The position numbers were made by a program, and so were the translations under genes. The notes beneath the pieces were generated by a model, which saw only the letters and a program-made list of their open reading frames with translations, was not told the origin of the DNA and searched no databases. From contig NZ_MSPP01000003.1 of NCBI RefSeq assembly GCF_002150005.2, positions 62,001-126,000 of the forward strand: DNA of 64,000 nt, read 5' to 3'. This stretch comes from Marivivens niveibacter (GTDB taxonomy: Bacteria; Pseudomonadota; Alphaproteobacteria; Rhodobacterales; Rhodobacteraceae). Positions 25,652 to 35,038 of the stretch are shown piece by piece; within the stretch, counting starts at the first letter, position 1; each line of letters starts with the position of its first letter.

Positions 25652-26937
25652 TTTGCACCTCGTAGGTTTAGGCGGCGGGTTAGGTCGGTCGCGAATGTGA
25701 GGTCTGGGTCTGCGGCGTTCACCGCATCGGCCCAGTCGGTTTGTTCGGGATACATGCCTGCGATAGCGGCAGGCGTGGCCATGCTGTCTTTGGCGAAATA
25801 AATGCGGCCTTCGGCGGCGGCGGTTAGGGTGATCAGTTCTTTGATCAGATCCTTTGCTGCGTCGCGGGCAGGGAAATCAACGGCCAGAGTGTACCCTTCC
25901 ATTGGGAACGACATCATGCCGCCGCGACCAGGCCCCATGCGTTTTAGGACGGCTAAGGGTGACGCAAGTCCCGATTCCGCGATTGCGTTCAACATCGCCT
26001 TTAGCGCGTCGACCTGATTGGTCGGAACTACGCATTGGAATTGGTGGAACCCGCGTTTGCCATAGAGTTTGTTCCAATCCTGCACTTTATCCAGCGGGAA
26101 AAAGAACTGCTCAAAGCTGCGGTTCACTGTGCGGCCCTCGGCGGGGACGCGGTTATAGTAGGCCGTGTTGAACAGTTTCACGATCGGTTTCGACAGGGCA
26201 AAGCTGGGCGCATCTAATGGCACCTTTTTGCCGCCTTTTGGGGCCTCGTAATCTCCCGATGTCACCTCGGCCTCTTCGATGATACCGCGGCCCATGGCGT
26301 CGCCTTTGGCAGTGGCGTCAATCCAGCCGACGCAGTAGGGCGCCGTGCTGGCGTCTAGGCGTTCGATGTGCTGTTCCCAGTTTGCAGCGCGCGTTTCCGT
26401 CACTTGCATCTGGCCGCCGCTGATCGGGGTCAGTTTCAGTTTGGCAGACAGGATGACACCGGTCTGGCCCAACCCGCCGATGGTTGCGCGCCACAGCGTA
26501 TCATCTGCGGGCGTAATCGTTTTGTCGCCGTCCGCCGTGCGCAGCGTGATTTCGGTCACATGCTGACCAAAGGATCCTGCGTGGTGATGGTTTTTGCCGT
26601 GGACGTCCATGCCAATCGCGCCGCCAACCGTGGCAAACCCCGTGCCTGGCATGACAGTCGGCATATATCCCTTTTTGGCATAAATGCGGGTCAATTCGCC
26701 CAGCGTCACGCCAGCCTCAACATGCACAATGCCGTCCTCGAACCCGATAATGCGGTTCATGCGGGACATGTCGGTTGCTTTGCCATCCGAATTCAGCGGC
26801 GCATCGCCATAGCTGCGGCGGTTCCCGATCGCGGGGCCTTCGGCGGTAATGTTGCGGCTGCGTTCAGGGCGCGCCAATTCGCCTGTTGCCGTTAGGGCGC
26901 GGCCCCATCCGGCGTAAGTGTCAGTCTTCCATTGCAT
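25648..26937 (-). CDS. FAD-linked oxidase, DprE1-like (polyprenylphosphoryl-ribose 2'-oxidase)
   Basis: 429 residues with an N-terminal FAD-binding domain ('GNRRSYGDAPLN', 'MPGTGFATVGGAIGMDVHGK' then 'NHHHAGSFG') and a C-terminal ALO-type domain. These motifs match mycobacterial DprE1 as I remember it, including a lysine in 'YFAKDS' at about residue 383 (catalytic Lys418 in M. tuberculosis). The position of the drug-target Cys387 is Ala352 here, in 'YTLAVDF'; the 31-residue spacing to the lysine agrees. It oxidises C2 of lipid-linked ribose in the known pathway. Operon with the DprE2-like gene and the flippase-like gene 3 bases upstream. Confidence 0.88.
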   Translation of the reverse strand: MQWKTDTYAGWGRALTATGELARPERSRNITAEGPAIGNRRSYGDAPLNSDGKATDMSRMNRIIGFEDGIVHVEAGVTLGELTRIYAKKGYMPTVMPGTGFATVGGAIGMDVHGKNHHHAGSFGQHVTEITLRTADGDKTITPADDTLWRATIGGLGQTGVILSAKLKLTPISGGQMQVTETRAANWEQHIERLDASTAPYCVGWIDATAKGDAMGRGIIEEAEVTSGDYEAPKGGKKVPLDAPSFALSKPIVKLFNTAYYNRVPAEGRTVNRSFEQFFFPLDKVQDWNKLYGKRGFHQFQCVVPTNQVDALKAMLNAIAESGLASPLAVLKRMGPGRGGMMSFPMEGYTLAVDFPARDAAKDLIKELITLTAAAEGRIYFAKDSMATPAAIAGMYPEQTDWADAVNAADPDLTFATDLTRRLNLRGAK

Positions 26938-26940
26938 GTC

Positions 26941-27945
26941 TTAAATTGCCTGTTTGATCGATTGCCGTTCGGCATATGGAAATACGATAAGGCCCAGACC
27001 GATCGCGAACCAAAGAGTGGTCACACGAATAATGGCCGTCGCGGGCAAAGAGGTTTCTAGTGGGACGCCTTGCAGCGAAAGCAGGGCGATCATCGCGGCC
27101 TCGGCGCCGCCAACGCCGCCTGGGGCTCCGGTTAGGCCACCCGCAAGCGTCGAGAATGTGAATATCGTGACCGCCATCCAAAATCCGATGTCCGCGCCCA
27201 TCCAGACCAATAGCAGATGAAACGCCATGCCTTCGGCCAACCAGCCAATTAGGCCTAGGCCCAAGGTGATGATTATCGTGGTAGGGGAGGTGAAGGCCGC
27301 CAGCGATTTCGCAGCGCGGCGGAAACGCACCATCAGGCGCGGGAATAGCCCCGTCATGCGGTATGCTCGCGTGGTCAGGGCCGACAGCAACGATGGGCGC
27401 GTTGCCACATAGGCCGCGAGCAAAGCCATGGCCACCACGGGCACGCCAAAGGTCACCCCGCCTGTGCCCAATGCCAGCCCCATCGCCAAAATCAACGCCA
27501 TCGCGGCCAGATCCGATGCGCGATCCATCAGGACCAGAGGCGCGGTGCGTTCCACGGCCCAGCCCGTTTCGCGTTTGATCCAACGCATGCGGATCAATTC
27601 ACCGACGCGGCCGGGGGTTACGGACATTGCAAAGCCGCCAATGAAATGGCGGATATCTTGGCCGAATGTGGTGGGCAGGCCCAGTTTGCGGGCCATGACG
27701 TGCCAGCGTCCGCCGCGGAATAGATAGTTGACTAGACTCAGCACGATCAGTGCCGCGAACTGCCATGCATGCAGTTTAGCCAATTGCGCTAAGGTATCTT
27801 CCCATCCTGTTGCGGCGGCTAGCCCCGCAAGGCCAAGGATGACAAACCCGAACAACCCGCCCAATAACGCGATGTCGCGCCACCGGCGGTTCCCCGATGT
27901 CTGCGCCGAAACTGGCGGAGTGATATGTGCTGTGTTCGCTGTCAT
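26941..27945 (-). CDS. Flippase-like membrane protein (LPG synthase TM-region/AglD family)
   Basis: 334-residue integral membrane protein with about eight helices and the family core: 'YLFRGGRWHVMARKLG', 'GFAMSVTPGRVGELIRM' and, near the end, 'GGLTGAPGGVGGAEAAM'. It lacks the soluble MprF synthase domain. Proteins of this family often sit with glycolipid or glycosyltransferase genes and are suspected of flipping lipid-linked sugars; that role is not proven. As first gene of the operon with DprE1-like and DprE2-like enzymes, it may move the finished polyprenyl-phosphate sugar to the periplasmic face. Confidence 0.8.
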   Translation of the reverse strand: MTANTAHITPPVSAQTSGNRRWRDIALLGGLFGFVILGLAGLAAATGWEDTLAQLAKLHAWQFAALIVLSLVNYLFRGGRWHVMARKLGLPTTFGQDIRHFIGGFAMSVTPGRVGELIRMRWIKRETGWAVERTAPLVLMDRASDLAAMALILAMGLALGTGGVTFGVPVVAMALLAAYVATRPSLLSALTTRAYRMTGLFPRLMVRFRRAAKSLAAFTSPTTIIITLGLGLIGWLAEGMAFHLLLVWMGADIGFWMAVTIFTFSTLAGGLTGAPGGVGGAEAAMIALLSLQGVPLETSLPATAIIRVTTLWFAIGLGLIVFPYAERQSIKQAI

Positions 27946-28009
27946 TTGACGCTGTTATCGCGACAAAATGGGGCAGGATTGTGAACCTGTTGCGGCAATG
28001 GAAACAATT

Positions 28010-28043
28010 TTTTAAAAAAGGAAGAGCAATGACTGCTCTTCCT
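28010..28043 (-). terminator. Terminator after the CoA-transferase operon
   Basis: AGGAAGAGCA (28019-28028) and TGCTCTTCCT (28034-28043) form a 10-base-pair stem with a 5-base loop; on the minus strand it is followed by a run of T's. It lies 12 bases after the stop of the subunit B gene. Confidence 0.85.
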
Positions 28044-28055
28044 GACTATTTCACC

Positions 28056-28682
28056 TTAAACGATCTTGGCTTCGGTCGCGGCTTTGATGTCGTCTTCGGT
28101 CACGCCATCTGCGCATTCGACGATTTTCAATCCACCTTCGACCACGTCCAAAACACCAAGGTTCGTGATGATGCGGTCCACCACAGCTTTGCCCGTTAAT
28201 GGCAGCGTGCAGGACTTCAACAGTTTGGATTCGCCGTGTTTGTTGGTGTGATCCATGACCACAACCACGCGGCCAACGCCAGCGACCAGATCCATGGCGC
28301 CGCCCATACCTTTGACCAGTTTGCCGGGGATCATCCAATTTGCCAGATCGCCGTTTTCGGCAACCTCCATCGCGCCCAGAATCGCCATTGCGATTTTGCC
28401 GCCGCGGATCATGCCGAACGATGTCGCGCTGTCGAAATACGCGGTGTGAGGCAGTTCGGTGATGGTCTGTTTGCCCGCGTTGATCAGGTCGGCGTCTTCT
28501 TCGCCTTCGATCGGAAACGGACCCATGCCCAGCATGCCGTTTTCAGACTGAAGAGTCACCGAAACGCCTTCGGGAATGTAGTTCGCGACCAGAGTCGGGA
28601 TGCCGATGCCCAGATTTACATACCAGCCGTCTTGCAGTTCTTGCGCGGCGCGTGCCGCCATTTGATTGCGATCCCAGCCCAT
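28056..28682 (-). CDS. scoB: 3-oxoacid CoA-transferase subunit B
   Basis: 208 residues. Transfers CoA from succinyl-CoA to a 3-oxoacid such as acetoacetate, used in ketone-body or polyhydroxybutyrate breakdown. '[17 protein letters not shown]' and the catalytic glutamate in '[10 protein letters not shown]' are present, together with '[18 protein letters not shown]'. Start and stop touch the subunit A gene (one shared base at 28682), the usual AB pair. Confidence 0.94.
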   Translation of the reverse strand: MGWDRNQMAARAAQELQDGWYVNLGIGIPTLVANYIPEGVSVTLQSENGMLGMGPFPIEGEEDADLINAGKQTITELPHTAYFDSATSFGMIRGGKIAMAILGAMEVAENGDLANWMIPGKLVKGMGGAMDLVAGVGRVVVVMDHTNKHGESKLLKSCTLPLTGKAVVDRIITNLGVLDVVEGGLKIVECADGVTEDDIKAATEAKIV

Positions 28683-29386
28683 TATACGTCCTCCGCCTTG
28701 CGCACGGTGCGTTGTTCGATACGTTTTTCATGTGCGCCTTCGATCAGGCGGTGCACATAAATGCCGGGTAGGTGGATGTGATCGGGATCCAGTGTGCCCG
28801 CTTCGACGATCTCTTCGACCTCGGCGACGCAAATTTTGCCGCAGGTCGCCGCAGGGACGTTAAAGTTGCGGGCGGTTTTGCGGAAAATCAGGTTGCCGGT
28901 TGTGTCGGCTTTCCATGCTTTGACGATGGCAAGATCGGCAAAAATGCCTTCTTCCATAATGTAGGTTTCACCGTTGAAATCGCGATGGTCTTTGCCTTCT
29001 GCGATCACCGTGCCAACGCCGGTTTTGGTGTAAAACCCAGGGATGCCAGCACCGCCGGCACGCATACGTTCGGCCAATGTGCCCTGCGGGTTAAATTCCA
29101 GCTCTAGTTCGCCAGACAGATACTGGCGCATGAATTCGGCGTTTTCCCCGACATAGGACGAAATCATTTTTTTGACCTGACGGGTCTGCAACAAAAGACC
29201 GATGCCGAAATCGTCTACGCCTGCGTTGTTGGATGCAAATGTAAGGTCTTTGGAGCCTGCGTCTTTGATGGCGTCAATCAGCAGTTCAGGAATGCCGCAC
29301 AAACCAAAGCCGCCCGACGCGATGAACATGCCATCAAACAATAGTCCGTCTAGGGCTTCGGATGCGCTTCCGAATATTTTATTCAT
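28682..29386 (-). CDS. scoA: 3-oxoacid CoA-transferase subunit A
   Basis: 234 residues, subunit A of the succinyl-CoA:3-oxoacid CoA-transferase. '[13 protein letters not shown]' near residue 22 and '[14 protein letters not shown]' are typical. The ATG at 29386 is preceded by GAGGGGGAAG, a much better site than the upstream in-frame start at 29413, so I use the shorter form. Confidence 0.94.
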   Translation of the reverse strand: MNKIFGSASEALDGLLFDGMFIASGGFGLCGIPELLIDAIKDAGSKDLTFASNNAGVDDFGIGLLLQTRQVKKMISSYVGENAEFMRQYLSGELELEFNPQGTLAERMRAGGAGIPGFYTKTGVGTVIAEGKDHRDFNGETYIMEEGIFADLAIVKAWKADTTGNLIFRKTARNFNVPAATCGKICVAEVEEIVEAGTLDPDHIHLPGIYVHRLIEGAHEKRIEQRTVRKAEDV

Positions 29387-29501
29387 AACTTCCCCCTCTT
29401 TGGGTTGGGCCAAATTGGCTGGCGGTCCCCCCTTGTAGGGTCAAGTTAGGTCGGATTTTTAAGCCGTTGTCAAATTTTTGCTGTGGTGCAGCGAAAAAAG
29501 C

Positions 29502-29535
29502 TGCACTGCAAAAAAGAAGCGGGCCGTAGCCCGCT
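29502..29535 (-). terminator. Terminator after topA
   Basis: AGCGGG (29518-29523) pairs with CCCGCT (29530-29535); on the minus strand the stem is followed by TTCTTTTTTG. It starts 3 bases after the topA stop codon. Confidence 0.75.
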
Positions 29536-29538
29536 GTC

Positions 29539-32118
29539 TTATTCGTCTTTTTTGGTGGTTTTTTTCTTGGCCGCTGGTTTTTTAGCAGTGGTTTTCTTTG
29601 CCGCGGCTTTCTTGGCGGGGGCTTTGCGTTTCTTACCGCTTTTGGCCGCCTTTTCGTTCACCAATTCGATCGCCTGTTCGACGGTCACGTCTTGCGGGTC
29701 AACGTCTTTGGGTAGGGTCGCGTTGACCTTTTCCCATTTCACGTATGGGCCATAACGACCTTCCATTACCGCCATCGCGCCGCCGTCTGGGTGATCGCCC
29801 AATTCTTTCAGCGGTTTAGCAGCCTGTCGTCCGCCGCGACCGGCGGCTTTCAATGCCAGCACTTCGACCGCGCGGTTCATGCCGATTTCAAACACCTCGT
29901 CGACCTCTTTGAGGTTGGCATAGGTGGTGCCGTGTTTGACGAACGGGCCAAAGCGGCCCAATCCGGCCTCGATCATGACGCCGTCATCAGGGTGCGGGCC
30001 GATTTCGCGCGGCAGGTTCAGCAGGGTCAGCGCCTTTTCCAGATCAATGGATTCGGGCGACCAGCCTTTGGGCAGCGATGCGCGAGGCGGTTTTGGCACC
30101 TCTTCGGTCACGTCGCCGCGCTGAACATATGGACCATAGCGGCCATCACGCAGCGTGATTTTGTCTTCGTTGTCGTAGCCCAGCAGTTTACCGTCTGGCC
30201 CAATGCCCGAATCCGCCGCGCCAGGAGGACCGAATGGACGCGTATAACGGCATTCGGGATAATTCGAACAGCCAATGAATGCGCCGCCCGAACGCGCGGT
30301 GCGCATCGACAAACGGCCAGCGCCGCAGTTTGGGCAAAGGCGCGGATCGGTGCCTTCGTCATTTGCGGGGAAAAGGTGCGGTTCTAGAACTTCGTTGATT
30401 TTTTCCAGAACGTCGGTGATCCGCAGTTCGGATGTTTCTGCAACGGCGGCAGAGAAATCTTTCCAGAATTTTTCCAGCAGCTTGTGGTAATCTACGTTGC
30501 CCGCGGACACTTCATCCAGTTCGTGTTCCAATTCCGCCGTGAAATCATATTCCACGTATTGTTTGAAGTAGTTGGACAGGAACACGGTGACCAAACGGCC
30601 TTTGTCCTGTGGAATCAGGCGGTTTTTGTCTTTGCGGACATAATCACGATCCTGAATCGTGGTCACGATCGATGCATAGGTCGACGGACGGCCAATGCCC
30701 AACTCTTCCATACGTTTAACCAGTGTGGCTTCGGTATAACGTGGCGGAGGCTGGGTGAAATGCTGTTCGGGTGTGACCGATTTTTTATCTGTTTTGTCAC
30801 CTTTGTTCAGCAGCGGCAGGCGTTTGTCATCATCGTCGATTACGCTGTCGTCGCGGCCTTCTTCGTAGACGGCAATGAAACCTTCGAACAATACGACCTG
30901 ACCGGTGGCGCGTAGAACGACCTGATCGTCGTCCGACGCGATATCAACGGTCGTGCGTTCCATCTGGGCCGCGGCCATTTGGCTGGCGATCGTACGTTTA
31001 TAAATCAGATCATACAGTTTTTTCTGATCTGATTCCGTTAGCTTGGCGTCGTCAGGTGACACAAACATATCGGTCGGACGGATACATTCGTGTGCTTCCT
31101 GCGCGTTTTTCGCTTTGTTTTTGTACATACGAGGGCTGGACGGCAGGTATTTTTCGCCGAACTTTGCCTTGATCGCGTCACGGGCGGACATGACAGCCTC
31201 GGGCGCCATGTCGATACCGTCGGTACGCATGTAGGTGATCAAACCAGCCTCGTACAAACGCTGTGCGGCGTTCATGGTCTGGCGTGCACCCATGCCGAAC
31301 TTGCGCGATGCCTCTTGCTGCAGGGTCGAGGTCATAAAGGGCGGCGACGGGTTGCGGTTGGCGGGCTTCGCTTCGACCGAAGTCACCTTTAGATCGCGGT
31401 GTTCGATGGCAGCAGCGGCAATCGCAGCCTGATTTTCATCAGGGATGTCGAATTTATCCAGCTTTTTGCCGGCAAAATGGGTCAGGCGTGCCTCGAACGC
31501 TTGGCCGCGCGGGTTGGCCAACATCGCTTTGACCGTCCAATATTCTTGGGCGCGGAAGGATTCGATTTCCATTTCGCGTTCGACGATCAGGCGCAGACAA
31601 ACCGATTGAACGCGGCCTGCCGAACGCGCGCCGGGTAGTTTACGCCACAGAACGGGCGATAGGTTGAAACCCACTAGATAGTCCAACGCGCGGCGGGCCA
31701 GATAAGCCTCGACCAATGGGGCGTCGACCTGACGCGGGTTTTGCATGGCTTCGGTGACGGCGGCCTGGGTGATTGCGTTGAACGTCACGCGGCTGACGGC
31801 GGTCGATTTTTTGATCGCGCGGCGTTTGGTTAGCGCTTCTTGCAAGTGCCAGCTGATCGCTTCTCCTTCGCGATCAGGGTCGGTCGCGAGGATCAGTTCG
31901 TCGTCATCTTTTAGGGCGTCGGCAATCGCTTTGACATGCTTTTTGCTGTCGTTTGCGACCTCCCAAGTCATTTCAAAATTGTTTTCAGGGTCGACCGATC
32001 CGTCTTTTGGGGGCAGGTCACGAACGTGTCCGTAGGACGCCAGAACCGTATAGTTCGGCCCCAAATATTTGTTGATTGTCTTAGCTTTAGCCGGAGATTC
32101 GACAACAACAACTGGCAT
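29539..32118 (-). CDS. topA: DNA topoisomerase I
   Basis: 859-residue type IA topoisomerase that relaxes negative supercoils. TOPRIM domain at the N-terminus ('VVESPAKAKTINKYLG', 'ATDPDREGEAISWHL'), active-site tyrosine in 'GLITYMRTDG', one four-cysteine zinc finger ('CPNCGAGRL' ... 'CSNYPECRY') near residue 590, repeated C-terminal units with 'RYGPYVK', and a Lys/Ala-rich tail of about 45 residues. The ATG at 32118 has GGAG upstream; the frame extends to 32199 without family sequence. dprA lies 98 bases upstream on the same strand, a common pair in alphaproteobacteria. Confidence 0.97.
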   Translation of the reverse strand: MPVVVVESPAKAKTINKYLGPNYTVLASYGHVRDLPPKDGSVDPENNFEMTWEVANDSKKHVKAIADALKDDDELILATDPDREGEAISWHLQEALTKRRAIKKSTAVSRVTFNAITQAAVTEAMQNPRQVDAPLVEAYLARRALDYLVGFNLSPVLWRKLPGARSAGRVQSVCLRLIVEREMEIESFRAQEYWTVKAMLANPRGQAFEARLTHFAGKKLDKFDIPDENQAAIAAAAIEHRDLKVTSVEAKPANRNPSPPFMTSTLQQEASRKFGMGARQTMNAAQRLYEAGLITYMRTDGIDMAPEAVMSARDAIKAKFGEKYLPSSPRMYKNKAKNAQEAHECIRPTDMFVSPDDAKLTESDQKKLYDLIYKRTIASQMAAAQMERTTVDIASDDDQVVLRATGQVVLFEGFIAVYEEGRDDSVIDDDDKRLPLLNKGDKTDKKSVTPEQHFTQPPPRYTEATLVKRMEELGIGRPSTYASIVTTIQDRDYVRKDKNRLIPQDKGRLVTVFLSNYFKQYVEYDFTAELEHELDEVSAGNVDYHKLLEKFWKDFSAAVAETSELRITDVLEKINEVLEPHLFPANDEGTDPRLCPNCGAGRLSMRTARSGGAFIGCSNYPECRYTRPFGPPGAADSGIGPDGKLLGYDNEDKITLRDGRYGPYVQRGDVTEEVPKPPRASLPKGWSPESIDLEKALTLLNLPREIGPHPDDGVMIEAGLGRFGPFVKHGTTYANLKEVDEVFEIGMNRAVEVLALKAAGRGGRQAAKPLKELGDHPDGGAMAVMEGRYGPYVKWEKVNATLPKDVDPQDVTVEQAIELVNEKAAKSGKKRKAPAKKAAAKKTTAKKPAAKKKTTKKDE

Positions 32119-32216
32119 GGGGACTCCTGTAACGACGATATAGTCTATAGCGGCGCAACATGTGTGCGATGCATTTGAAATGTCAATGCACCAAAACAAA
32201 TTGCGTCAAAGAGCCG

Positions 32217-33353
32217 TCATGACATGAGCGAAATCATCCCACCGGGTTGGCGCTGAATTCGGCCGTCTAATTCCAGATCCACGATCGCCGGCCCGGCTTG
32301 TTTCGGGTTTAATTTCAGATCGCGTAAAACCTGATCTTCGGCGATTGGCGATGGTCCCAGCTGCGACAGGATTTGCGTGTGCAAATCCGCGGTTTCCCGT
32401 AGGCTGCGTTTTTGCGGTGCGGGTTTCTGTGGTGGCAAGTCCAGCGGCATTTGCGGCGTGATCGGTTCAAGAGCTTGCAAAATGTCATCTGCGCTGCGAA
32501 CCAATGTCGCGCCATCGCGGATGAGTGCATTACATCCGCCTGCGCGACCATCAAAAGGGTGCCCCGGCACCGCCATCACGTCGCGGCCTTGGGCTAATGC
32601 GGTGTCGGCGGTGATTAAACTACCAGATTTCTGCGCGGCTTCGACCACGACCGTTGCGCGGCATAAACCCGAAATAATCCGATTGCGGGCTGGGAAATGG
32701 CGGGCTTGCGGCTGGAGGCCGATCGGCTGTTCGGACAGGCGTAGTCCTTTGGCGCCAATCGCATGGAATAGGTCGGTGTTTTCTTGCGGATAAATGACAT
32801 CGACGCCGCCACCCAATACCGCGATTGTTCCGCTGTCGACGGTGACGGAATGCACAGCCGCATCGATCCCGCGGGCCAGTCCCGAAACGACCACATAGCC
32901 AGCTTCGGCCAGTTCGGTCGCGAGCTTGCGCGCCATTCGCGTGCCGAGAGATGACGCATTACGCGCGCCGATTAATGCGATCATCGGGCGTTGCAGAAGG
33001 TCCGCGTTGCCGATTGCCCATAAAAATGGGGGCGCATCGTTAATGTCGGCCAAGTCCGTTGGATATTCTGGTTCGCCGATGCAGATCATCCGCGCTTTCG
33101 CCTTTCGTGCGGATTTCAGTTCGGCGTGAATGACGCCTTCAGGACAAATTTCGTAATTACGCACGCCAGCAGCGGCTGCGATCTGCGGCAAAGCCTCGAG
33201 CGCGGCAGCGGCACTGCCGTGTTCGGCCATAAGCCGATGATAGGTCGACACGCCTACGCGCCGCGATCGCAACAGACGAAGGCGGTTAAACCGGTCTTCC
33301 TCTGTGGTGGGTGGGAGTGGGGGGTGAAAAGAAGACTGTGATGCTTGGGGCAT
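32217..33353 (-). CDS. dprA: DNA-processing protein DprA
   Basis: 378-residue ssDNA-binding protein that loads RecA during natural transformation. Rossmann-like core with 'IGARNASSLGTRMA', 'VVSGLARGIDAAVH', 'VLGGGVDVIYPQEN', and 'SGSLITADTALAQGRDV', plus a C-terminal winged-helix-like DML1 region. Start ATG at 33353 has GGAG 8 bases upstream; a TTG at 33374 is the alternative. No other competence gene is in view. Confidence 0.95.
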   Translation of the reverse strand: MPQASQSSFHPPLPPTTEEDRFNRLRLLRSRRVGVSTYHRLMAEHGSAAAALEALPQIAAAAGVRNYEICPEGVIHAELKSARKAKARMICIGEPEYPTDLADINDAPPFLWAIGNADLLQRPMIALIGARNASSLGTRMARKLATELAEAGYVVVSGLARGIDAAVHSVTVDSGTIAVLGGGVDVIYPQENTDLFHAIGAKGLRLSEQPIGLQPQARHFPARNRIISGLCRATVVVEAAQKSGSLITADTALAQGRDVMAVPGHPFDGRAGGCNALIRDGATLVRSADDILQALEPITPQMPLDLPPQKPAPQKRSLRETADLHTQILSQLGPSPIAEDQVLRDLKLNPKQAGPAIVDLELDGRIQRQPGGMISLMS

Positions 33354-33431
33354 TCTGCGCTCCGTCTGTTGCAAGACTTGGATAGCAATCCGAATCTTAA
33401 ACAGACGTAAACGCAGGTAAATTATTTCAAA

Positions 33432-34853
33432 TTAGGCCGAACCACCGACGGTTAGGCCGCCGATCATCAGCGACGGCTGGCCAACGCCAACAGGAACCCA
33501 TTGTCCCGCTTTGCCGCAGTTGCCGATACCGGGGTCCAGCGCCATGTCGTTGCCGATGGCGCGAATTTGGCTCATCGCAGTTGGCCCATCACCGATAAGG
33601 GTCGCACCTTTGACCGGCGCGCCAACCTGACCGTTTTTGACGCGATACGCTTCGGTGCAAGAGAAAACGAATTTGCCGTTGGTGATATCGACCTGACCGC
33701 CACCAAAACCAACGGCGTAAATGCCATCCTTTAGGTCCGCCAGAATCGACGCCGGATCGGCATCGCCGCCCAACATATATGTGTTGGTCATACGCGGCAT
33801 CGGCGCGTGTTCGAAACTTTCGCGGCGTCCATTGCCGGTGGGTTCAACGCCCATTAATCGTGCGTTTTGACGGTCTTGCATATAGCCAACCAGAATGCCG
33901 TCTTCGATCAGCACATTTTTGGCGGATGGCGTGCCTTCGTCGTCTACCGTGATCGACCCGCGTCGGCCTTCGATGGTGCCGTCGTCCAAAACGGTCACAC
34001 CTTTGGCAGCGACTTGTTGACCGATACGGCCCGAAAATGCGCTGGTGCCTTTGCGGTTAAAGTCCCCCTCCAGCCCGTGACCGACTGCCTCGTGGAGCAG
34101 AACGCCAGGCCAACCTGGGCCCAACACAACATCCATCACGCCCGCAGGGGCGGCTTCGGCTTCTAAGTTCACCAGTGCGATCCGCAATGCTTCGCGTAGG
34201 GCGGGTTCCCAATGATCGCGGGTGATCAGGCCCAATAGGCCCTCGCGGCCACCGCCGCCGTGGCTGCCGGATTCGCGGCGGCCGTTCGCGTCTTCGACGA
34301 TGACGCTGATGTTGATGCGGCTCATCGGGCGCGTATCAGTAACCAAAATGCCGTCTGGGCGCAGGATCACGACCTCTTGCAATGACGCGGCCAATGACGC
34401 CGTGACTTGGACCACGCGTTTGTCCATTTGGCGCGCGGTTTCGTCGATTTCTTTCAGCAGGTCGATTTTCGCAGGGAACGTCGCCTGAGAGATCGGATCG
34501 ACGTCACTATATAGGTGTCTGTTGGTCGGCTTTGGCCCGTCCGCTAACACGCCGCCGCCCGCGCCAATCGCCAGCATCGCGGTCTGTGCCGCGCGTTTGA
34601 GCGAAGATTCGGAAATTGTGGTCGAATGGGCATATCCAGTGGTTTCGCCGCGAACGGCGCGCAGGCCGAATCCTTCGGACGCGTCATAGCTGGCGGTTTT
34701 GATACGACCATCGTCTAAAACCAGCGCCTCGGATCGGCGTCGTTCTAGAAAAAGCTCTCCATCATCAGCGCCGTTGGTGGCCTGTTGGACGATCGAAAGG
34801 GCCGATTCCATGTCCAAATTGGTGTCAAACGGGCGAAAAATGTCGGTTTGCAT
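33432..34853 (-). CDS. tldD: Metalloprotease TldD
   Basis: 473-residue zinc protease of the TldD/PmbA family, with the HExxxH site in 'LLHEAVGHGLEGD' and the C-terminal 'VGFGGGQVDITNGKFVFSC'. With TldE/PmbA it degrades unfolded peptides and matures peptide antibiotics such as microcin B17. The partner pmbA is not in this window. Divergent from ctaC, sharing a region with an Fnr-like site. Confidence 0.95.
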   Translation of the reverse strand: MQTDIFRPFDTNLDMESALSIVQQATNGADDGELFLERRRSEALVLDDGRIKTASYDASEGFGLRAVRGETTGYAHSTTISESSLKRAAQTAMLAIGAGGGVLADGPKPTNRHLYSDVDPISQATFPAKIDLLKEIDETARQMDKRVVQVTASLAASLQEVVILRPDGILVTDTRPMSRINISVIVEDANGRRESGSHGGGGREGLLGLITRDHWEPALREALRIALVNLEAEAAPAGVMDVVLGPGWPGVLLHEAVGHGLEGDFNRKGTSAFSGRIGQQVAAKGVTVLDDGTIEGRRGSITVDDEGTPSAKNVLIEDGILVGYMQDRQNARLMGVEPTGNGRRESFEHAPMPRMTNTYMLGGDADPASILADLKDGIYAVGFGGGQVDITNGKFVFSCTEAYRVKNGQVGAPVKGATLIGDGPTAMSQIRAIGNDMALDPGIGNCGKAGQWVPVGVGQPSLMIGGLTVGGSA

Positions 34854-34876
34854 GGGTGTCTATCCTGTTGGCAGCT

Positions 34877-34890
34877 TTGATCTAGGTCAA
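34877..34890. promoter_or_regulatory. Fnr/FnrL-like box between tldD and ctaC
   Basis: TTGAT-CTAG-GTCAA differs at one base from the consensus TTGAT-N4-ATCAA. It lies 149 bases before the ctaC start codon and 24 bases before the tldD start codon. FnrL controls respiratory genes with oxygen in Rhodobacteraceae, so control of the oxidase operon is plausible; the site was found by eye only. Confidence 0.45.
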
Positions 34891-35038
34891 AAAAAGGACA
34901 ATATGCCGCCCTTGGGGTTCTTGAGTTGTGCCTCAGGATATGTGACATGCTTCGCTGGATACAATGGGATTCCGCAAAACTGTTTGCGACATTCCGAGAC
35001 GGGAGGGGTTTGGGCCCCTACAAGACACAGGGTATAAA

